Below are positions 1 to 10,409 of a DNA stretch of 64,000 nt, in pieces; positions within the stretch are counted from its first letter, which is position 1; the number at the start of each line of letters is the position of its first letter. The stretch spans positions 1,240,001 through 1,304,000 of the forward strand of contig NZ_CP031555.1 in the NCBI RefSeq assembly GCF_003403095.1, written 5' to 3'. This DNA is from Thalassospira indica (GTDB lineage: Bacteria; Pseudomonadota; Alphaproteobacteria; Rhodospirillales; Thalassospiraceae). The notes below the pieces were generated by a model. The model had not been told where the DNA came from, made no database searches, and worked only from the letters and a program-made list of their open reading frames with translations. Position numbers and translations under genes: made by a program.

Positions 1-500
1 ACGGACAGCTTGTAGGTGAGTGTGCGCTCGCACCTGAAGCCTGTTACGCCGTTTCAATCAAAACGCTGGACGCGACGACCGCCATCCGGATTGACGGAGC
101 TGCCTTTGCTGATTTTCTCTCGGCGCACTTTGATCGGGCACTAACCATGATGTCGGTCGTAACAGAAAGACTATGTCAAATGTTGCGCCAGACCGAGGAA
201 CTCAAATGCCGGTCAGCGGCCCAACGTTTGGGGATATATTTGCTTGCAGATGCCGTTCCTGTCGGAGATGTGCATGAAACGCCGCTTACCGTGGAAAAGT
301 CTGCGTTGGCTCGCAAGATTGGCATGACAAGCGAGACATTTTCCCGGGCGCTTAAAAAGTTGTCGGAACATGGCGTTTCCCAACACTCCAACGGGTACAT
401 CATCCGTATTGCAGATACCGAGATGCTGGCCGAGTGGTGTGGTTTATCAAGCAGTGAAGCCAGGGAGGAACAGTCTGATGGTTTCAAGGTCGCTGTCTAG
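1..500 (+). CDS. Crp/Fnr-family transcriptional regulator (5' end outside window)
   Basis: The frame is open from base 3, so the start lies upstream of the window and only about 165 C-terminal residues are present. They cover the end of the cyclic-nucleotide-binding fold, the dimerisation helix (around TMMSVVTERLCQML) and a Crp-type winged helix with the recognition segment around MTSETFSRALKKL, typical of the Fnr/Dnr group. The visible part shows no iron-sulfur cysteine cluster, but the N-terminus where Fnr carries it is missing. It overlaps the next regulator by 23 bases, so the two are probably co-transcribed. Next to a nos operon, a role in nitrogen-oxide or oxygen response is a fair inference. 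Confidence 0.85.
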   Translation, partial: GQLVGECALAPEACYAVSIKTLDATTAIRIDGAAFADFLSAHFDRALTMMSVVTERLCQMLRQTEELKCRSAAQRLGIYLLADAVPVGDVHETPLTVEKSALARKIGMTSETFSRALKKLSEHGVSQHSNGYIIRIADTEMLAEWCGLSSSEAREEQSDGFKVAV

Positions 501-1173
501 CGCAGATCACGATGTAATCTTTCAGGTGCCGCTGTTGGCGGCACTTGGGGAAGAACGGCTAAAGACACTGCTGGGAACATGCAAGGTCGAAAGCCATGAC
601 CGGGGGGAACATCTTTTTCGGGCCGGTGATGTGGCCGAATATTTCTACATTCTTTTGTCCGGTCATTTGCGGCTTGTGAAAACCTCCTCGCAGGGGGATG
701 AAACAGTGATGCATTTCCTGACCGAGGCCGGTTCCTTTGCGGAGGCAGTTTCCTTTGCGGGCCGGTCCTATCCGGTTGAATGTCAGGTCGTCGAGAATTG
801 TGAAATCGTGGCCATTCCGCGCACGGCCTATCTTGGCATCCTCAAAAGCGCGCCTGACGTTGTCGGAGATGTACTGGCAAGCCTGTTGCGGTGGGAACGG
901 TTCTTCCTTGAGGAAATCTATAAACTGCGTCATACGCGTCCGATCCAACGAATTGCTGCGTTTCTGATCGATTTTGAAGACCGAAATGGCGCGACCATCG
1001 ACGGCACAAGTGGCAAGAACTTTCCCGATAAGCGCCAGATTGCCAGCCGGATCGGTATTACACCAGAAACGTTTTCCCGGTCCTTGCGCAAGCTTGAAGC
1101 ATCTGGCGCCATATCAGCGGGGCCGAAACTGCAGATACTTGATCGTGACGTACTTCTGGAACTGGCCCACTAG
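478..1173 (+). CDS. Crp/Fnr-family regulator, DNR/NnrR-like
   Basis: 231 residues from ATG 478, chosen because AGGGAGGA lies at the right distance upstream; longer in-frame starts run into the previous gene. The N-terminal half is a cyclic-nucleotide-binding beta-roll (YFYILLSGHLRL, GSFAEAVSFAG). The C-terminal half is a Crp winged helix with RQIASRIGITPETFSRSLRKL. No Fnr-type N-terminal cysteine set is present, which points to the DNR/NnrR class of nitric-oxide-responsive regulators rather than oxygen-sensing Fnr. It lies convergent to the nos operon and is the best local candidate for binding the boxes upstream of nosC. That regulatory link is inferred. Confidence 0.85.
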   Translation: MVSRSLSSADHDVIFQVPLLAALGEERLKTLLGTCKVESHDRGEHLFRAGDVAEYFYILLSGHLRLVKTSSQGDETVMHFLTEAGSFAEAVSFAGRSYPVECQVVENCEIVAIPRTAYLGILKSAPDVVGDVLASLLRWERFFLEEIYKLRHTRPIQRIAAFLIDFEDRNGATIDGTSGKNFPDKRQIASRIGITPETFSRSLRKLEASGAISAGPKLQILDRDVLLELAH

Positions 1174-1226
1174 GTCAGCGGCGTTCCAACGTTTGCCAGA
1201 AATGTCATCCAGTATGGGAGGCAAAG

Positions 1227-2153
1227 CTAGACCAGTTTTGCGCTTGGGAACTGTGCGAGTAATTTGTCTGCTTCGCCTTTATTCATAAGGCAAATTGCCG
1301 TGCTGAGCCCATCTGCCACAGCTGCCTTTGTTGCTGTCACACTAACCGCCGTTGGGCGTGCTTGTGCGGGAAGGCCGGTGCGCGGATCAAGAATGTGACC
1401 AACAAGGCCCGCCTGATCAAAGAAGGTGCCGTTCGGCAGTGATGTTGCCAAGGCGTTGTCGCGCAACATTACCCTTTCTTTTCGAATTTCTGATCCGGTG
1501 TTGATTGAAACAGGCCAGTCTTCACCTTCAGGGTGGCCACCCAGTGCCGCGAACTCGCCGGTATTGATCAGGACGTTGTTCAATCCGTCATCGCGAAGCA
1601 ACTTGGCGATACGGTCTGCAACGTAGCCCTGGGCAATTCCATTCAGGGTCATTGCCATGTTCGGTCTTTTGAAGCTGACCTGGCTCTGATTGATAACAAG
1701 CTTGTCCCAGCCTGTTCTTGAAATCGTTTTACGGATCAATGCATTCTCGGGCGCCCGGCCTTCTGAATAGCTTTGCGCATAGACTTGCCAAAGCGATTGA
1801 ACCGTTGGATCAAAAAGCCCGCCACTTGCCCGGTTTATGGTCCCGCACAGTCCCAGGCATTCCAAAAGTTCGAAAGGCGGAGTGTTAATCACACCATCGC
1901 GGTTCAACTGTGCAAGCGTGGAATTTTCCCGATAGAGACTGAAGATATTTTCCAGTCGTTCAAGTTCGCGGGTTGCACGCAAAAGGATATCGTCAGCGTT
2001 GGGGTGCGACAGGCTGATCGATGCAGCAGACCCCATTGCAACGCCCTTCCAAGTACGGACTGGATGCTGTGCCTTTAATGCAAACGGTGCAGCCGATAGT
2101 GCGCTAGCGGCGGCAAATATCGTCAGAAACCGGCGTCGAGAAAAGTCGGGCAT
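1227..2153 (-). CDS. nosX: NosX, ApbE-like FAD:protein FMN transferase
   Basis: About 308 residues. The twin-arginine signal (SRRRFLTIFAAASALSAAP) sends it to the periplasm. The body is ApbE-like: ERLENIFSLYRENSTLAQLN near the N-terminus, NGIAQGYVADRIAKLL and TGEFAALG in the flavin-binding core, and HILDPRTGLPA near the C-terminus. NosX supplies covalent FMN to NosR and so keeps N2O reductase active in vivo. ATG 2153 is preferred because GAGG sits just upstream; ATG 2165, overlapping the nosL stop as ATGA, is an alternative. It is the last gene of the nos operon. Confidence 0.92.
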   Translation of the reverse strand: MPDFSRRRFLTIFAAASALSAAPFALKAQHPVRTWKGVAMGSAASISLSHPNADDILLRATRELERLENIFSLYRENSTLAQLNRDGVINTPPFELLECLGLCGTINRASGGLFDPTVQSLWQVYAQSYSEGRAPENALIRKTISRTGWDKLVINQSQVSFKRPNMAMTLNGIAQGYVADRIAKLLRDDGLNNVLINTGEFAALGGHPEGEDWPVSINTGSEIRKERVMLRDNALATSLPNGTFFDQAGLVGHILDPRTGLPAQARPTAVSVTATKAAVADGLSTAICLMNKGEADKLLAQFPSAKLV

Positions 2154-2161
2154 GGTGGACC

Positions 2162-2755
2162 TCATTCTTTGCGAAGTTTTTCAAGACGCGCGCGATAATC
2201 GTCGTCATCTGGCATGATCGCCGTTTCGTGTGTCTCGCCAGATGGTGTGAGTGGCGCACTGTTTAGAACCAGCTCGTCGTCAATGTCTTCAAGGCGCATT
2301 ATCTGGCCACCATGGCGACTGACGAAATTCTTGGCGTCGTCCTGATCGGAGAAGGGAACAAGTTCCGGTGCCCCCATACCCCCGGTCTTGGCAGAGGCGA
2401 CGACATAATGCGCGCTGGTTGCCTGTATCCAGTTTTCTCGTCCGACATTTTCCCAGTCATAGGCCCTCGACATGTCGGTGACGTAAATCGCACGGATTTT
2501 ATAGTTTTGTTCGGGCATGCGTTCATAGGCAATGCCATCGCGAACCTGGCTGAAAAACAGGGGATAGGGTACACCTTCAAGATGAATTTGTGCCTTCGGG
2601 CCTGCATGCTCAAGAATGTTCATCTGGCAGAAATGTCCGACGGCTTCTTCGGTCATGGCGACCGGTGGCGGCATGGTATCTTTCGTTTGCTGTTGACATC
2701 CGGCAAGAATAAGCAGGCCGATTGTGACTGGAGATAGCGCAAGTCGGGAAATCAT
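2162..2755 (-). CDS. nosL: NosL, copper-binding outer-membrane-type lipoprotein
   Basis: 197 residues. The N-terminus is a lipoprotein signal with lipobox LILAGC. The mature part has the NosL core, with FCQMNILEHAGPKAQIHLEG carrying the Cys/Met copper site, and a later section on matching N2O-reductase copper assembly (YVTDMSRAYDWEN). NosL hands Cu(I) to NosD/apo-NosZ for building the CuZ site. The start overlaps the nosY stop (ATGA), and the gene sits in the usual nosDFYL order. Confidence 0.93.
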   Translation of the reverse strand: MISRLALSPVTIGLLILAGCQQQTKDTMPPPVAMTEEAVGHFCQMNILEHAGPKAQIHLEGVPYPLFFSQVRDGIAYERMPEQNYKIRAIYVTDMSRAYDWENVGRENWIQATSAHYVVASAKTGGMGAPELVPFSDQDDAKNFVSRHGGQIMRLEDIDDELVLNSAPLTPSGETHETAIMPDDDDYRARLEKLRKE

Positions 2756-3573
2756 GGTGTCACCCTCCTGAAAATCTGCCAGGCGAGGACCGTGGCAATC
2801 ACCGGCCAGATCAGCATGGATATCAGGGCATGAACAGCGGGGATGCTATTGGCAGCCCCTGTCAGGCCGGCTGCAGCAGCGGTCGCATCCGAAACGGCAA
2901 GGTTATATATCCGAAAGGCATCTGCCGGATTGCCGATTAACAGCCACGGAAAATAATGCGTTGTGAAGGTTCCGCCATCATCGGCGACGATGGCTGCCAA
3001 GAGGCCAAGATCATATAAAACGATTAGAACCAGCCAGAGCCCGATCACCAACCCTGCTGCTGCGCCGGGTCGGCGTGCGAATGCCGATATGCCATAACCA
3101 ATGCCAAGGAAAGTCGCGCCAAGAAGAAGCGACGACCAGAACAGGCGAAACAGGGCAGGGATACCAACAAGCGCATTGGGGTCCGATGCAATCGCAGCGA
3201 CGGTGGCAATTCCGTAGCCGGCCAAGACCGCGATACTCAGGATCGCCAGATGGGCGATGAATTTTCCAAGGACCAGTTCCCCGCGGGCGACGGGATAGGT
3301 CAGAACAAGGGACAAGGTGCCGCGTTCGATTTCGCCTGCGATTGCGTCAAATGACATCAACAGTGCAACCAACGGCACAAGATACACCGCAAGGGATGTC
3401 AGGCTTGCGACGGTGACGGACAGTTTATCCACACCAACTGCGCCGGTCGGGGCACTGCCGGCCGCAGATAACACAAGAGAAAACAACACCATCATCGCGA
3501 CAGAGATCGCGACCCAGCGGTTACGAAGCGCAATGATGAATTCGCTATGGGCTGTTGCCAGAACCTTGTTCAT
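2752..3573 (-). CDS. nosY: NosY, ABC transporter permease for CuZ assembly
   Basis: 273 residues with about six hydrophobic segments. The order and content match NosY: an early cytoplasmic signature (MSFDAIAGEIERGTLSLVLTYPVARGELVLGKF) that contacts the ATPase, followed by transmembrane helices ending in IWPVIATVLAWQIF. NosY dimerises in the inner membrane with NosF as ATPase and NosD as periplasmic partner. The start overlaps the nosF stop by four bases. Confidence 0.93.
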   Translation of the reverse strand: MNKVLATAHSEFIIALRNRWVAISVAMMVLFSLVLSAAGSAPTGAVGVDKLSVTVASLTSLAVYLVPLVALLMSFDAIAGEIERGTLSLVLTYPVARGELVLGKFIAHLAILSIAVLAGYGIATVAAIASDPNALVGIPALFRLFWSSLLLGATFLGIGYGISAFARRPGAAAGLVIGLWLVLIVLYDLGLLAAIVADDGGTFTTHYFPWLLIGNPADAFRIYNLAVSDATAAAAGLTGAANSIPAVHALISMLIWPVIATVLAWQIFRRVTP

Positions 3574-4460
3574 GCGTTCCCCCGTTTGCTGAAATGGCTA
3601 TAGATATCTTCCAGGCTTGGCGGAATGACATCGACATCATCGACCAATGGCCCCAGTGCCGAGATATCGCCAAGACGTGCGAGCTTTTCCTCGGAATTGC
3701 ACACCAGATCGACCATCACGCCGTTGCTGCGTTCCCCGGAAAGCTTTTGGGCGACCTCGTCTGCCTTGCCGCGTTGGGCAGATACCTGAAGGTGGATGGG
3801 TAGCGATGCCTGTTGACGCAGGTTTGCCAGGGTATCGTTTGCGACCATTACGCCTGACGAAAGAATGACGATCCGATCAGTTCTGGCCTCAACCTCGGTA
3901 AGGGCATGAGAAGACAAAAGAATTGCGGTGCCTTGTGCTGCCAGTTCATCAAGAATGACATAGAACTCGCGTCGTGATACCGGGTCGAGACCGCTTGTCG
4001 GTTCATCAAGGATCAGGAGTTTCGGTTCACCAATAAGCGCCTGAGCCATGCCGACACGTTGGCGCATTCCCTTGGAATAGGTGCCAATGCGGCGGTTTGC
4101 TGCTGCCCCCAATCCGACGCGTTCAAGAAGCGATGCGGCCTTTCGGGGATCTTCGCCGCGAAGTCGAAGATAATATCGAAGCTGTTCTTGTCCGGTCAGC
4201 GACGGATGAAAGGACGCGTTTTCCGCGAGATAGGCTGTTTGCATGCGGGCCCGGTAACTTCCGGGTGCAAGACCATGGACAGAAACCGTTCCCCCTTCTG
4301 CAGTGACAAGGCCGAGAATGATCTTCATCAGTGTCGATTTTCCGGCACCATTATGGCCGAGCAAGGCAACGCGTTCACCTGCGGCAACATCAAAGCCAAC
4401 CGCATCAAGAACGGTATGATCATCATAGCGTTTAGTGACTTGCGAGAGGGTCAGACACAT
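3570..4460 (-). CDS. nosF: NosF, ABC transporter ATPase for CuZ assembly
   Basis: 296 residues from ATG 4460. The upstream in-frame ATG at 4511 lies deep inside nosD and has no family support. Walker A is GHNGAGKST at about residues 35-43. The ABC signature is the NosF-type YSKGMRQRVGMAQAL instead of LSGGQ, and Walker B is [13 protein letters not shown], followed by the H-loop (LLSSHAL). The gene overlaps nosD by 29 bases. It energises the NosDFY complex that matures the CuZ centre of N2O reductase. Confidence 0.93.
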   Translation of the reverse strand: MCLTLSQVTKRYDDHTVLDAVGFDVAAGERVALLGHNGAGKSTLMKIILGLVTAEGGTVSVHGLAPGSYRARMQTAYLAENASFHPSLTGQEQLRYYLRLRGEDPRKAASLLERVGLGAAANRRIGTYSKGMRQRVGMAQALIGEPKLLILDEPTSGLDPVSRREFYVILDELAAQGTAILLSSHALTEVEARTDRIVILSSGVMVANDTLANLRQQASLPIHLQVSAQRGKADEVAQKLSGERSNGVMVDLVCNSEEKLARLGDISALGPLVDDVDVIPPSLEDIYSHFSKRGNA

Positions 4461-5772
4461 TTTCAGTCCTTTCACGCAGCCAGACAGGATTGGCGCGAGC
4501 AGCCATTTCAAGAGAGACGATTTCTTCGGGAACCGGAATTTCGATCGGTTTCATGAGCGGGAAGCTGTCGACGACCCCGCCCGGCAACGTTGCGGGGAAG
4601 TGTGCCTGGCTCCAGCGGATCAATTGAACGGCGGGTGATCCCAAAAGCATACCGGCTGCGGGTTGGGACCATAAAATATGATCGACAAGATCGTTTGGCC
4701 GGAACCGGCTGTCAGCAATGCCGTTGCCATCAAGATCGAATACCGGATGATCGGACCAGAAATTTCCCCGGCCATCGAAACTCCATTCGACGTCACGGGT
4801 CCCGACATACTTGACCTGGGTTTTGTTGGCGATGAAGGCATTGCCTGTCAGGGCATTGCTTTCGGAACCAGCGGTGAAATGTATGCCGGTCTGGCAGCCC
4901 TCGAACCGGTTGTCCCCGATCAGATTGTGATGCGCGTTATAGATAAACAGGCATTTCCCTCCTGCGCCGCGTACCAGATTTCCGACCAGATCAGACTTGT
5001 TGGTATAGTTCAGCATCAAGCCCTGGTCACGATCAGCAAGAGACAGATTATCGCGCACCGTGATGCGGTTCGAATACATCAGGGCAAAACCAAGGTGATT
5101 GCCAATCGACACATTGCCCGAGATTTCTGAATCATGGGCATACATGTAATGCACCGCAAATCGCAGATCGCGCATCAGATTGCCACGGAAGACGCCGCGA
5201 TTGGAGGTGTTCACGAAAATGCCGTCGCGTCCGAATTGGATCTCGTTGTTTTCGACCAGTGTTCCCGGCGCGTTCCAGACATATATGCCGTTGCCACGCG
5301 AATTCAGTCTGTGATCGCGGCGTCCGATAATGACATTTTCGCGCACCGTGGCTTGTTTGGCGCCGTGAATATCAACCCCATAGAGGTTTCCGAGGATGCG
5401 GTTATCCTCGACCAGAATACGTGCGGCTGTCCGATGGAGCTGGATGCCGGAATCAATTGTTTCATGTGCTGAACCCGAACCCACGATCTCAAGCCCACGG
5501 ATGGTGATATCCGTTCCGGTTACAGAAATGACGCTTCCGGTCTTGTTTCCATAAATTTTTGCTTTGCCCTGACCATCAATGGTGACGGGCCTATCGAGTT
5601 CTATGGGACCCTGATGGAGCCCCGGATCAAGCAGCAGCACATCGCCGGGGGCAGCCCCGGCGATGGCAGAGATCAGCGCCCCGTCAGTTGACGGCACAGA
5701 TTGCGTTGCCGCAAGAACCTGCAGCGGCAAGACAGCCATGGCCAAGATCATCATGACGGGGCGCAACATCAC
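4432..5772 (-). CDS. nosD: NosD, periplasmic right-handed beta-helix copper protein
   Basis: 446 residues with a Sec signal ending near QVLAATQS. The body shows repeated beta-helix turns (for example ITIRGLEIVGSG, ILVEDNRILGNLYG, VRENVIIGRR, GVFRGNLMRDLR) of the NosD/pectate-lyase-like copper-binding repeat family. NosD works with NosFY and NosL to deliver copper and sulfide to NosZ. The start is three bases after the nosZ stop. Confidence 0.93.
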   Translation of the reverse strand: MMLRPVMMILAMAVLPLQVLAATQSVPSTDGALISAIAGAAPGDVLLLDPGLHQGPIELDRPVTIDGQGKAKIYGNKTGSVISVTGTDITIRGLEIVGSGSAHETIDSGIQLHRTAARILVEDNRILGNLYGVDIHGAKQATVRENVIIGRRDHRLNSRGNGIYVWNAPGTLVENNEIQFGRDGIFVNTSNRGVFRGNLMRDLRFAVHYMYAHDSEISGNVSIGNHLGFALMYSNRITVRDNLSLADRDQGLMLNYTNKSDLVGNLVRGAGGKCLFIYNAHHNLIGDNRFEGCQTGIHFTAGSESNALTGNAFIANKTQVKYVGTRDVEWSFDGRGNFWSDHPVFDLDGNGIADSRFRPNDLVDHILWSQPAAGMLLGSPAVQLIRWSQAHFPATLPGGVVDSFPLMKPIEIPVPEEIVSLEMAARANPVWLRERTENVSDPLASH

Positions 5773-5775
5773 AGG

Positions 5776-7725
5776 TTAACTCCGCGGTTCAACGAACATA
5801 CGGCCACGCATTTCCATGTGCAGGGCATGACAGAACCACTGGCAATAGTACCAGTAGACACCCGGTTTGGAGGCGACAAAGGTTGCCGATGCAGTTGCTT
5901 GTGGGCCGACCTCGAATGCAACGCCATGGTCCCCCATGGTGAAACCGTGTGTCAGGTCATCGATGTCGTCCATGTTGGTGATGATGACGGTTACTTCATC
6001 GCCTTCCTTGACCTTGAAGGACTCAAGGCTGAAGGTTGGCGCTGAAGAACTCATATAGACACGGACCTTGTTGCCATCGCGGACAACGGTTTCGGTCCAG
6101 TCGTCAATGTCGACGCCATCTGCCTCGGCTTGTTCGCGGGTTTTGGCCCACATCGGATCCTGACGATTCCAGACACTGGCCGGGGTGACCACCGAACGGT
6201 GAACAATGATCGAATCATGGGGTTCGGCGAATGTCGGACCATCATGCATAAGAACCAGATCATCGCCCTGCATCGAGAACAGCTGTTCGTTTTCTGGCTT
6301 AAGCGGGCCGACATTCAGGAAGCGGTCCTTGGAGAACTTGTTCATTGAAATGAACCATTTCCCGTCAGCTTCCAGAGTTTCCCCCATCGAGGTGGAGTTG
6401 TGGCCCGGCTGGTAATGGACATCGACCTTTTTGATGATCGGATCGACATTTTCACCAGCATAGGCACGCACGGCTTTTTCAATGTTCCATTTGACCACCT
6501 GACTGTCGAGGAACAGGGTGGTCAGTGCGTTACCCTTGCCGTCAAATGCGGTATGTAGCGGACCAAGACCCAGTTCCGGTTCGGCAACAACGGCGGAACG
6601 CGGTTCTGCGCCGTTATAGAACACGGCATCCAGCTTGGTGACATCAATCACCGATACAGTCGGGGAAAGCTTGCCGGCGATGCAAAGGTGCTTCTTGTCC
6701 GGTGCCATGTTACAGCCATGCGGACTGTTGGGGATCGGGATGTATCGGGTGTAGTTCTTGTTCTTGCCTTTGCGGCCATCGATAACTTTTACACCATTGA
6801 GTTCGATGTAATCGCCTGCTGCGATGCCTTTTTCGATTTCCTTGATGTTAAAGACAACAACGTGATCAAGCTCGGACGCGGTCATTTCCGCAAGGTTCAT
6901 CCCCATTTCCGAGTTATAGCTGGTTGAAAAGGCATATTTGCCGTCATAGTCGGCGTCGGTATTATCAAGGTTGCCCGATACCATGACCTGCCATGCGACC
7001 TGCATCTCGTCTGCGTCGATTGCAGTGTAGAAGTTCACATATTGCGACGGATCATCAAGTACCTTGCCGTCATTGACCATCGGCGTCTCGTCCTCGCCAT
7101 TGGCAAAGACATAGTTGGTACGCGGCCATTTTTGCGGACGCAGGCCGTGAATGGCCTTTGCGTTCGGGATTTCCAGGACCTTGTCAGCCTTCATGACATC
7201 GCAACGCACACGCGCCACACGCGTATTCGCCTTGTCATTCATGAACAGGAAACGGCCGTCATACTTGCCTTCGGTGAAGGACATATGGACGTGGTGCAAG
7301 TCGCCGTTATCATGGATATTCTTGCCGTTGGCAGCGAGAAATTCCTTGGTTTTGGGCAACATGTTCTCGGTAAGAATATTCAGGCTTTCATTGGTCTGCC
7401 CCCAACCCGTTGCCGAGCAACGGTTGAAAACAGGAACGCGCATAAGTTCACGCATGGACGGGATACCCAGAATGCGCATTTCGCCCGTCTGGCCCGATGA
7501 CCAGAAACCGTAATACTCGTCAAGCTGACCGGGGGCGAGACTTGCCTCAGCGCCGGTTGAAGCCTGGGCGCTGCCAATCGAAAGGGCTGTTGCAGCACCG
7601 GTTGCGCCACCGACTGCTGCCAAGCGTGCAGCACCTGCCGCGCCGGCAAAGGCAGCACCGCCAGCGGCAACGCCAAATAGATCACGTCGGCTGATTCCGG
7701 GTTTGGATGTTTTGTCAGACATCAT
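5776..7725 (-). CDS. nosZ: NosZ, nitrous oxide reductase (clade I, Tat-exported)
   Basis: 649 residues. The N-terminal [15 protein letters not shown] is a Tat signal, typical of clade I NosZ. CuZ histidines are seen in [46 protein letters not shown] and [10 protein letters not shown]. The C-terminal cupredoxin domain has the CuA ligands C628, W630, C632, H636 and M639 in [13 protein letters not shown]. The enzyme reduces N2O to N2 in the periplasm, the last step of denitrification. ATG 7725 is chosen because AGGAG lies about 7 bases upstream and it overlaps the nosR stop. A 71-residue upstream extension is not part of the protein. Confidence 0.97.
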   Translation of the reverse strand: MMSDKTSKPGISRRDLFGVAAGGAAFAGAAGAARLAAVGGATGAATALSIGSAQASTGAEASLAPGQLDEYYGFWSSGQTGEMRILGIPSMRELMRVPVFNRCSATGWGQTNESLNILTENMLPKTKEFLAANGKNIHDNGDLHHVHMSFTEGKYDGRFLFMNDKANTRVARVRCDVMKADKVLEIPNAKAIHGLRPQKWPRTNYVFANGEDETPMVNDGKVLDDPSQYVNFYTAIDADEMQVAWQVMVSGNLDNTDADYDGKYAFSTSYNSEMGMNLAEMTASELDHVVVFNIKEIEKGIAAGDYIELNGVKVIDGRKGKNKNYTRYIPIPNSPHGCNMAPDKKHLCIAGKLSPTVSVIDVTKLDAVFYNGAEPRSAVVAEPELGLGPLHTAFDGKGNALTTLFLDSQVVKWNIEKAVRAYAGENVDPIIKKVDVHYQPGHNSTSMGETLEADGKWFISMNKFSKDRFLNVGPLKPENEQLFSMQGDDLVLMHDGPTFAEPHDSIIVHRSVVTPASVWNRQDPMWAKTREQAEADGVDIDDWTETVVRDGNKVRVYMSSSAPTFSLESFKVKEGDEVTVIITNMDDIDDLTHGFTMGDHGVAFEVGPQATASATFVASKPGVYWYYCQWFCHALHMEMRGRMFVEPRS

Positions 7726-9989
7726 GACTTCTCCTTGAGATTTTGCTTGGTCGTCCGGGCCCGGTTCAGCGCTTTTTGTGCGCCTTCCGTGCTTGCCAAG
7801 AGGCTTTCCTGCCGCTTGAGTTTCTTGATCACGACCGGACAGATTTTTTCGCTTTGATACAGCACCTGACAGTGAAGGCAGTTGTGACACTCGTTGGGGT
7901 TGATTTCTCCTGTGGGGTGGATGGCTTGAACCATGCATTCATGCGCGCAGCTCTGGCAGGGGCTGCCGCATTCCTTGTAGCGTTTAAGCCAGTCAAACAT
8001 GCGCATACGCGCCGGGATCGCGAGGGCAGCGCCCAATGGGCACAAATACCGGCAATAGAACCGTTCGACGAAAAGCCCGGCGCCAAGAAGGACAAGGGCG
8101 TAAAGAACAAACGGCCATGCCCGATCAAATTTGAGGATGATGGCGGTCTTGAAGGGTTCGACCTCGGCCAGTTTCTCCGCCTGATCAATGGAGGCCAGCA
8201 TGGTGCCAAACAGGCCAAGGAAGATGATGTATTTCACCGCCCAGAGCCGTTCATGCAGCCCCCACGGAAGCGTCCATTGCGGGACATGGAAGAATTTGGC
8301 AATCCGGTTGGTCAGTTCCTGAAGCGCGCCAAACGGGCACAACCAGCCGCAATAGGCACCACGCCCCCAGAAGATCAGCGCCGCCGCAACCGAGAACCAC
8401 AGGATAAAGGTCAGTGGATCAAGCAGGAACGCTTCCCAGGTGAAGCCCGTCACAAGTGAGTTCGTCAGCGCCATAAGATTCACAACGGAAAGCTGCGCGT
8501 TGGCATACCAGCCAAGGAACACCAGCGTGACCGTCAGGAAGCAGATGCGGAACCAGAAGGTAAATTTTGCAGAACGTGTCAGGAAGCCCTGGAAGAAGAA
8601 TGCCGCCGTCAGAACAATCAGCATGATGCTGAGCACGACAATTTCGACCGTTTTGTCACGCCAGATCCGCTGCCAAAGGGCGGTTTTGGCAACCTGTTCG
8701 TCCGTTGCGAAACTGGCCCCGGTTGAGTTGTCTGCCGCGGGCGTCGGCGCAACTACCTTGGTGAGGTAGTTGGCTGGCGGCTGCCAGCCGATGTCAAAGG
8801 TGGTGTAGAGGCGTTCAATTGCGCCGACATCACGATGGACGAGAAGTTCGAGGCGCCAGGGTTGCGTTGGATCAAAGTCGCTGTCTGTCGGGATCTTGAA
8901 CAGATCCATCTCTTTGAATTCCGGTGCCCCATCGGCCATGATGTCGCCGACACGGCGATGGTTCCGGTCGCGGAAACGTACCGACATATCGCCCTGGATG
9001 AGCTGGATACGATCGAACAATCCGCCGCGGACATATCCCGAACCCTTGAACGAATACTGTCCCCGCGCAGTCACAAGAACAGCTTCTTCTCCGTCCTTGA
9101 GCCATGATTTCAGATTGTTGTAGCCACGCTCGCCAATTGTTGCCTTGCCAATGGCCGGAATGCTGACAAGCGAGACATACATATCGATGAAGGTTTCGTC
9201 GGCGGGAGCTTCAATCGGTCGCTCAAGCGCTCTTGGATCGTCCATCGCGGCAAAAGCGTCATTCACCTGACCGACATCAAGTGACATGCGACGAACTGTC
9301 CCGTCACCAACCAGTGTGAACCAGTCTTCCGGGGCGGTCGCATCTGAGTTGATTTTAAATTGTGCTGCGTTAGACGGTTCGGGGGCACTCAATCCACCCA
9401 GTCCGAGCATGCGCGCAACCTTGATGCCAGACCGCAGAATCGAGTCATCAATGATCATGATGGTGACCGTTGCACCGGAAATAATGTTCAGGTCATGGTC
9501 GGCATCTTTTGTCGCTGCAACCAGGTCAAAGCCGACATATCCCTCGGTGAGTGACGCGATCCGCTCTTCTGGAATGCCAATCAGAACAATCGGTTCGGAA
9601 TGCTTGACCAGTTTGACACCGATGATCCGGGCATTTGAGTCAACAGCGACCATGACGTGGATCGGTTTGCCGGAATAGCCGGTGGTGCCCACAAAATCCG
9701 AGGTAATGAAAGCCCAGCCGATCCGCTCACCGTTCTTGAGAACCGGTGCGACAGGCACGTCTTTTTGAACCGGACCATAACCATCAGCGTCCTCGACCAG
9801 TGACGACGCGGGAACTTTTTCAATGAACTGCGCCAGAACAGGTTTGTTTTGCGCGTTTGCCCGGGAAACCCACAGCACTGAAGAAAGAATACAAACAACA
9901 GCAATGACCAGAAGACACTGCAGGAGCATCAATGCTCTGGGTGCCTTGTATTTGGTCTGAAGATGACGTGGGGCAAATGGGATGTTCAT
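7722..9989 (-). CDS. nosR: NosR, membrane flavo-iron-sulfur protein for N2O reduction
   Basis: 755 residues. One N-terminal membrane helix leads into a periplasmic FMN-binding domain; IISGATVT carries the threonine for covalent FMN, the target of NosX. About five transmembrane helices follow, with [12 protein letters not shown] and [11 protein letters not shown] between them, and then a cytoplasmic polyferredoxin tail with two four-cysteine sets ([12 protein letters not shown] and CHNCLHC...CP). NosR passes electrons to NosZ and supports nos expression. It follows nosC by 4 bases and overlaps nosZ. Confidence 0.96.
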   Translation of the reverse strand: MNIPFAPRHLQTKYKAPRALMLLQCLLVIAVVCILSSVLWVSRANAQNKPVLAQFIEKVPASSLVEDADGYGPVQKDVPVAPVLKNGERIGWAFITSDFVGTTGYSGKPIHVMVAVDSNARIIGVKLVKHSEPIVLIGIPEERIASLTEGYVGFDLVAATKDADHDLNIISGATVTIMIIDDSILRSGIKVARMLGLGGLSAPEPSNAAQFKINSDATAPEDWFTLVGDGTVRRMSLDVGQVNDAFAAMDDPRALERPIEAPADETFIDMYVSLVSIPAIGKATIGERGYNNLKSWLKDGEEAVLVTARGQYSFKGSGYVRGGLFDRIQLIQGDMSVRFRDRNHRRVGDIMADGAPEFKEMDLFKIPTDSDFDPTQPWRLELLVHRDVGAIERLYTTFDIGWQPPANYLTKVVAPTPAADNSTGASFATDEQVAKTALWQRIWRDKTVEIVVLSIMLIVLTAAFFFQGFLTRSAKFTFWFRICFLTVTLVFLGWYANAQLSVVNLMALTNSLVTGFTWEAFLLDPLTFILWFSVAAALIFWGRGAYCGWLCPFGALQELTNRIAKFFHVPQWTLPWGLHERLWAVKYIIFLGLFGTMLASIDQAEKLAEVEPFKTAIILKFDRAWPFVLYALVLLGAGLFVERFYCRYLCPLGAALAIPARMRMFDWLKRYKECGSPCQSCAHECMVQAIHPTGEINPNECHNCLHCQVLYQSEKICPVVIKKLKRQESLLASTEGAQKALNRARTTKQNLKEKS

Positions 9990-9993
9990 GAAT

Positions 9994-10374
9994 TCAAACC
10001 TTGTGCGGAGGCGCGCGTGCCGTCGCCGGTGCAGTCAGTGTTGCGCCAGCGTGGTCAAATGACATGGGGAAGATCGTCAGAACGACTTTGCGGTCATGTT
10101 CTGGCACGCCAATAGGGTCTGGAAGCTGGAATGCAGATCCGCTCAGGCAGTTCATGCAATTTGGGTAATCGCATTCGACAGGTGCGGGTGCTTTGTTGCC
10201 GTTCCGGTCGATCAATATTGTCACGGGAGTCTGGTCTGTGCTGCAGATCGTGATTTGAACAAGGTCAGCACCTGCAGTTTGCTTCGTCACCTGAGCAATA
10301 GCCTGAACAACACCGGTTCCGGTCAGGGAAAGTGCGATCAGAAACAACAGAAATGTGCGAAGCATTTTTTCCAT
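9994..10374 (-). CDS. nosC: Small exported protein preceding nosR, NosC-like
   Basis: About 126 residues with a Sec-type signal (MLRTFLLFLIALSLTGTGVVQAIA). The mature part is short and has one conspicuous cysteine cluster, C-x4-C-x2-C in ECDYPNCMNC, followed by a C-terminal section ending ARAPPHKV. Some alphaproteobacterial nos clusters, such as that of Paracoccus denitrificans, have a small gene of unknown function, nosC, at this position with a Cys-rich motif. The symbol rests on position and motif. The start is uncertain: ATG 10374 has GAGAAG upstream, while 10386 and 10365 are alternatives. It is the first gene of the nos operon. Confidence 0.7.
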   Translation of the reverse strand: MEKMLRTFLLFLIALSLTGTGVVQAIAQVTKQTAGADLVQITICSTDQTPVTILIDRNGNKAPAPVECDYPNCMNCLSGSAFQLPDPIGVPEHDRKVVLTIFPMSFDHAGATLTAPATARAPPHKV

Positions 10375-10409
10375 AATGCTTCTCATATTCCATCGCAGAT
10401 TCCTGATTA

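Noticed and set aside
7726..7938. N-terminal extension of NosZ by 71 residues
   Set aside because: Lies within nosR, lacks a ribosome-binding site, and would bury the Tat signal.
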